From: Pterois miles
Lineage: Eukaryota > Chordata > Actinopteri > Perciformes > Scorpaenidae
Assembly (NCBI GenBank): GCA_947000775.1
Contig: CAMQGK010000638.1
Coordinates: 23,018,001 to 23,082,000 of the forward strand
DNA length: 64,000 bases
Direction of reading: 5' to 3'
The notes under the pieces were generated by a model that saw nothing but the letters and a program-made list of their open reading frames with translations, made no database searches and was not told the origin of the DNA. A program made the position numbers and the translations under genes. Shown piece by piece: positions 63,762-64,000 of the stretch. The stretch's first letter is position 1; every line of letters starts with the position of its first letter.

Positions 63762-64000
63762 ATGTAACATAGATATGACAGTCAGTAATGGTGGGTGGGT
63801 GTTTATGTAATTATACACGCATTTACTGCAACTTTAACACATTTTGATAAAGAAACGAGCATTTTGTGGGGGTTGTGGTGCTCAAAACAATTTATCCAGC
63901 ATTTTCTGTACAGCTACAACAGTAGTAGGCTATTGCTGGGACTGTGATGGAAGCAAGTTTGTGATTAACAGGCACATGAAGAGGGCCGGTAGAGAGACAA

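Larger units (their letters stand above)
52782..64000 (-). other. khdrbs3: khdrbs3 intron 2 (partial)
   Basis: Sequence upstream of exon 3 in gene orientation. No second exon was found. It holds a tRNA-derived SINE (53216-53516), a SINE-like fragment (55675-55886), a possible Harbinger remnant (about 57005-57195), a MITE fragment (57690-57935), a family B fragment (57955-58210), another SINE-like copy (61016-61311), a repeat near 61490-61740 and an inverted-repeat element (63108-63761). About 55900-57000, 58250-60740 and 62000-63100 show nothing I recognise. Confidence 0.8.

Noticed and set aside
52782..64000. Search for khdrbs3 exons 1 and 2
   Set aside because: No minus-strand sequence resembling VKQFPK before a donor, or the MEEKYLPEL start, was found in this interval.

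Overview
This is vertebrate nuclear DNA, almost certainly from a ray-finned (teleost, probably percomorph) fish. The evidence is split genes with GT-AG introns, AT-rich introns full of CA/TG, GA and GGAT microsatellites, and dense copies of repeat types I associate with teleost genomes. There are no bacterial operons, no CRISPR array, no rRNA and no credible free-standing tRNA gene.

The only host gene I can support is khdrbs3 (STAR-family RNA-binding protein, also called SLM2 or T-STAR), on the minus strand. Six coding exons are visible, in transcript order: 52781-52665, 44220-44074, 43319-43180, 36170-35990, 20531-20449 and 3764-3712. They join in frame, each with a proper acceptor and donor, and total 721 coding bases. 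They encode most of the KH domain, the QUA2 region, an RG/proline-rich segment and most of the tyrosine-rich C-terminus. By comparison with the mammalian gene these should be exons 3 to 8 of 9. The first two exons should lie beyond base 64000 and the last exon before base 1; I searched for both inside the window and did not find them. Exon numbers are therefore inferred.

Everything else is intron: more than 11.2 kb of intron 2 (52782-64000), 8.4 kb of intron 3, 0.75 kb of intron 4, 7.0 kb of intron 5, 15.5 kb of intron 6, 16.7 kb of intron 7 and at least 3.7 kb of intron 8. These introns are a mosaic of old mobile elements: (i) a tRNA-headed SINE-like retroposon with several copies flanked by 9-13 bp target-site duplications; (ii) short hAT-type MITEs with 8-bp duplications (9500-9866, 39785-40195, 51950-52482); (iii) a larger unclassified family, here called family B, that often appears as two arms in opposite orientation; (iv) three copies of another family, here called family C, at about 38.5, 48 and 50.5 kb; (v) LINE tails and a reverse-transcriptase remnant; (vi) a possible PIF/Harbinger transposase scrap. 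A 0.6-kb minisatellite sits at 2691-3290, and a suspicious G/A-homopolymer block lies at 22089-22452.

I looked for an undescribed biological system and do not see one. The most informative signals are the nested insertions and their target-site duplications, which give a relative order of transposition. No open reading frame outside the khdrbs3 exons is convincing as a host protein.
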